A DNA stretch of 64,000 bases. It comes from Acidobacteriota bacterium (GTDB lineage Bacteria > Acidobacteriota > Holophagae > Acanthopleuribacterales > Acanthopleuribacteraceae). Numbering within the stretch: position 1 is the stretch's first letter; every line of letters begins with the position of its first letter. The notes under the pieces were generated by a model, which worked only from the letters and a program-made list of their open reading frames with translations, searched no databases and was not told the DNA's origin. Shown piece by piece: positions 60,305 to 64,000 of this stretch. Made by a program: the position numbers and the translations under genes. The stretch covers positions 186,001-250,000 of the forward strand of contig JAGQSC010000029.1 of NCBI GenBank assembly GCA_020439745.1, read 5' to 3'.

Positions 60305-61162
60305 ATGCCCAATTTGTTGGACATCAGGCGCCGGATCCGCAGCGTCAAGAACACGCAGCAGATAACCAAAGCCATGAAAATGGTGGCTGCTTCGCGACTA
60401 AGGCGAACATCTGATCAGGCGATCAGGGCGCGGCCCTATTCAGAACGCTTGTTCTGTGTTCACGACACCATTGTAGAGCGTATGCCTGAGCTGTCAGGCC
60501 CGCTATATCGACGCCAGGAAGGCAAATGGCTCTTGGTGGTGGTGTCGTCTGACAAAGGGTTGTGTGGCGCCTTCAATTCAAACCTGCTCAAAGCTGCAAA
60601 TAATTGGCTTAAACACAAAGGCACGGAACACGTCGAAGTCATGCCCATCGGCCGTAAGGCAACCGCTTTCTTCAGAAAGACACCGTTTACCGTGGTGCCT
60701 GGACTGAAAGAGCCGATCCGAGACGTCGATGTTTCAACAGCAGAAACGGTCGCCAAATTATTGTTGGACCGCTATTTAGCTGGGGGACTTCAAGAAGTTG
60801 TCGTTCTCTATAACAAGTTTAAGAATGTACTGGTACAGGAGATAACATTCGCTGAACTGTTACCATTGATTGGGGATAGCCGAGACAAAGCCGCTGTCAA
60901 TGGTGGTGTCGAACATCTCGCCGAACCGAACGCGCAGGCTATTCTTGACGAATTGGGCCCTAAGGTGTTGTTGACTCAGGTGTATCAGGCATTGATGGAA
61001 TCGACTGCGGCAGAGCATGCGGCTCGTATGACCGCTATGGAAGCAGCTACCAACAATGCTGGTGAAATGATTGAGAAATTGACGTTGGATTTGAACAAAG
61101 CGCGGCAAGCCGCCATTACAAAAGAGCTGATCGAGATTGTCAGCGGTGCTGCCGCCCTCTAG
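60305..61162 (+). CDS. atpG: ATP synthase gamma subunit
   Basis: The 285-residue central rotor shaft. N-terminal helix DIRRRIRSVKNTQQITKAMK (about 6-25) and MVAASRLRR, middle VVVSSDKGLCGAFNSNLLKA (about 78-97), and C-terminal ESTAAEHAARMTAMEAATNN (about 235-254) match the family. One base separates it from atpA. Confidence 0.97.
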   Translation: MPNLLDIRRRIRSVKNTQQITKAMKMVAASRLRRTSDQAIRARPYSERLFCVHDTIVERMPELSGPLYRRQEGKWLLVVVSSDKGLCGAFNSNLLKAANNWLKHKGTEHVEVMPIGRKATAFFRKTPFTVVPGLKEPIRDVDVSTAETVAKLLLDRYLAGGLQEVVVLYNKFKNVLVQEITFAELLPLIGDSRDKAAVNGGVEHLAEPNAQAILDELGPKVLLTQVYQALMESTAAEHAARMTAMEAATNNAGEMIEKLTLDLNKARQAAITKELIEIVSGAAAL

Positions 61163-61190
61163 GGCGCACCATCTAGATTTTCAGGAGTAG

Positions 61191-62600
<1,410 letters not shown>

Positions 62601-62610
62601 CGGAGGTCGC

Positions 62611-63012
62611 ATGAGCGTGCTCCACCTCGAAATCATGACACCTGACCGCGTCGCCTTTGAAGGCGACGTGTCGTCGGTGTATTTGGAAGGCTCCGAAGGG
62701 CGTCTAGGTATCCTGCCGGCGCATACGCCCTTAATTGCCACTTTGTCGTTTGGCAAACTGCGTTTCGATCAGACCGGGAAACCCCGTGAATTCCTGTGTG
62801 GAGAAGGGTTCCTTGAAATCAGCGAGAATCGCGCATCGGTCTTGGTGGACAGCGCTGAAGACAAGGACGATATCGACCAGGACCGCGCGGAGCGGGCTTT
62901 GGAGCGCGCTCGCTCGCGGATCAACTCCAAGGAAGCCGATATTGATTTGACGCGTGCAGAGGCAGCACTGAGGCGTGCAATGGCGCGGCTCAAGTTTGTC
63001 AAAGGCGAGTAG
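62611..63012 (+). CDS. atpC: ATP synthase epsilon subunit
   Basis: The 133-residue protein has the N-terminal beta sandwich (LEIMTPDRVAFEGDVSSVYL, GRLGILPAHTPLIATL) and the C-terminal two-helix hairpin rich in Arg and Ala (AERALERARSRINS, about 91-104), which can inhibit F1. ACGGAGGT sits before the ATG. It closes the F1 block; its 3' end overlaps the next gene by 38 bases. Genes for subunits a and c (atpB, atpE) are not here. Confidence 0.95.
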   Translation: MSVLHLEIMTPDRVAFEGDVSSVYLEGSEGRLGILPAHTPLIATLSFGKLRFDQTGKPREFLCGEGFLEISENRASVLVDSAEDKDDIDQDRAERALERARSRINSKEADIDLTRAEAALRRAMARLKFVKGE

Positions 63013-63691
63013 GTTTTGGGGCCTTGCTCAGCCCCTGGAAGGATATCGATTCAACTGGGATAGTCTTGTTTTGGCGTCACTTGCCGATTCGATACCAGCG
63101 CGCCATTTCTGTGATGTGGGAACTGGATGTGGGGTCATTGCATATCTGCTGGCCTCAGAGCGTGACCGCACCGGCTTGGCCGTGGATGTCCAACGGGAAA
63201 TGGCCACGTTTGCTCGTGAGAATCTCCAAGATCTGCCGGTGAAGGTGATCTGCGCGGATGTTCGAAATGGCTTACCCGCTGATTGCCTGTTCGATCTGGT
63301 GGTTACGAATCCACCTTATGGTGTTATGGGTGCCCAACGCATCAGTCCCAACCCATCTCGGGCAATAGCTTGCACCGCGCTAAATGGCGACCTTCTGGAT
63401 TTTGCGACCGCTATCCATGGACATTGTGCCCAAGATGCCCATTTCTGCTTTGTGTCACCTGATTCTAACTGGGCACGCACGCGTGATGCGCTCGAGGAGA
63501 TGGGCTGGTACGCCAAGCGTGTCTGGAGATTTTATCGAGGAGACAAACCCTTTCGTGTGGCGGTTGATTGTGTAAGGTGTCTCGAACCTTATGTGGAAAG
63601 GTCATTTGAGTCCCAATCCGTGGTGTTGGACGCATTGATTGAGCCCATGATCGAGCGATTGGGAAGGTCCAAGCGTGCAATGGCTGATTGA
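62975..63691 (+). CDS. TrmN6-like class I methyltransferase
   Basis: The 238-residue protein from GTG 62975 (TTG 62996 is an alternative) has the family start QPLEGYRFNWDSLVLASL, SAM-binding CDVGTGCGVIAYLLAS (about 46-61), and the catalytic motif VVTNPPYGVMGA (NPPY, about 109-120) used by N6-adenine or N5-glutamine methyltransferases. By analogy with YfiC/TrmN6 it may methylate A37 of tRNA-Val. The overlap with atpC suggests read-through from the atp operon. Confidence 0.85.
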   Translation: MQWRGSSLSKASRFWGLAQPLEGYRFNWDSLVLASLADSIPARHFCDVGTGCGVIAYLLASERDRTGLAVDVQREMATFARENLQDLPVKVICADVRNGLPADCLFDLVVTNPPYGVMGAQRISPNPSRAIACTALNGDLLDFATAIHGHCAQDAHFCFVSPDSNWARTRDALEEMGWYAKRVWRFYRGDKPFRVAVDCVRCLEPYVERSFESQSVVLDALIEPMIERLGRSKRAMAD

Positions 63692-63723
63692 TTCAGGTAT
63701 GATTAGCGTCTATCTGATTTGAT

Positions 63724-63741
63724 TTCGCACATGCGTGCGAA
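63724..63741 (+). promoter_or_regulatory. Inverted repeat next to the RBS of the binding-protein gene
   Basis: TTCGCAC (63724-63730) and GTGCGAA (63735-63741) are perfect 7 bp complements with loop ATGC. The last bases touch the RBS AAGGGAG (63740-63746) of the gene at 63754. It may be an operator or an RNA hairpin that limits translation. A possible -10 TATGAT lies at 63698-63703. Confidence 0.5.
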
Positions 63742-63753
63742 GGGAGTACAGGC

Positions 63754-64000
63754 ATGAAAAAGCAGTTCTTAATGGGCATGGCCTCCGTCGCTTTGTTTCT
63801 TTCCGGTTGTGGTCAGAATTCTGAAGTCAAGATTGGGGTTATCATTCCCCAAGAGGGCAGCCTCGGTGATTATGGTTTTCAGATCATATCGGGTATTGAG
63901 TTGGCTGAGGAGTCTATCAAGAAGGACAAGAAACTCAAGAAGAAATACACGATCATTTACGAAAACGAATCTGCAGATCCCAACAAAGTGGATGTAGCAC
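63754..64000 (+). CDS. Periplasmic ligand-binding lipoprotein of an ABC transporter (3' end cut)
   Basis: The first 82 codons lie in the window. A lipoprotein signal MKKQFLMGMASVALFLSGCG with lipobox LSGC is followed by VKIGVIIPQEGSLGDYGFQI (about 26-45) and SGIELAEESIKK, the start of a type 1 periplasmic binding fold as in branched-chain amino acid (LivK/LivJ) receptors. A lysine-rich stretch KKDKKLKKKY is at about residue 57. AAGGGAG precedes the ATG. The ligand cannot be read from the part present. Confidence 0.85.
   Translation, partial: MKKQFLMGMASVALFLSGCGQNSEVKIGVIIPQEGSLGDYGFQIISGIELAEESIKKDKKLKKKYTIIYENESADPNKVDVA

Noticed and set aside
63020-63046. Terminator after atpC (GGGGC/GCCCC hairpin)
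   Set aside because: It lies inside the methyltransferase coding sequence and is not followed by a T-run.

Overview
The window looks like a core-genome segment of a Gram-negative (two-membrane) bacterium of roughly balanced GC. Outer-membrane genes are spread through it: gmhA, lpxB, msbA, an lpxH-type hydrolase, an MCE/Mla lipid transport set and several lipoproteins. A transhydrogenase with a split alpha subunit, an F1 operon that starts with b' and b and lacks a and c, a CarD-family regulator, NtrC-type signalling and the order yicC-gmk-rpoZ-coaBC together suggest Acidobacteriota or a deltaproteobacterium-like lineage. This placement is inference from gene content. I see no rRNA, tRNA, CRISPR array, insertion sequence or prophage. 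Coding density is very high: no gene-free stretch reaches 300 bases, and the longest (5610-5859) holds a set of nested inverted repeats.

Layout. 1-5609: a partial Ycf46-type AAA ATPase (minus), then family-4 uracil-DNA glycosylase, a CYTH protein, a lipoprotein, and an ECF sigma / membrane regulator / TPR-HEAT set (plus). 5860-9826 (minus): pntAa-pntAb-pntB followed without a gap by a second ECF sigma factor and its probable anti-sigma factor. 9971-16729: a DUF4097 protein and an SLC13 transporter (plus), then gmhA, a class III CoA-transferase and a SWIM-SNF2 helicase (minus). 16801-20931: pyrC, class I lysyl-tRNA synthetase, a thioredoxin-fold protein and an orphan response regulator. 20921-25274 (minus): truD, ribF, pgpA, carD, a ClpX-like ATPase and a double CDGSH protein. 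25378-29711: a small His-rich membrane protein with an OPT transporter, then metK-ahcY behind a structured leader. A 583-residue probable methyltransferase converges on ahcY.

31527-37454 (plus): lpxB-msbA-yicC-gmk-rpoZ-coaBC, mostly overlapping. 37362-45668 (minus): gatB, two zinc-ribbon membrane proteins (one with a degenerate trypsin fold), iscS, iscA, a membrane protein resembling an inactive rhomboid, a histidine phosphatase, mltG and a small unknown gene. 45685-48689 (minus): mlaE-mlaF-mlaD and a lipoprotein, divergent from purA. 50165-57097: an acyl-CoA carboxylase beta subunit, a large PAS histidine kinase with a sigma-54 activator, a small membrane protein and an LpxH-like hydrolase. 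57220-63012: atpF'-atpF-atpH-atpA-atpG-atpD-atpC, followed by a TrmN6-like methyltransferase and a truncated periplasmic-binding lipoprotein.

Most genes are housekeeping. The parts most worth a second look are the transhydrogenase-sigma-anti-sigma operon, the two apparent pseudoproteases beside the Fe-S genes, the ClpX-like/CDGSH pair, the unknown methyltransferase next to the SAM cycle, and several short RNA or operator structures (SLC13 start codon, metK leader, purA-mlaE divergent region, 5686-5852, 63724-63741).
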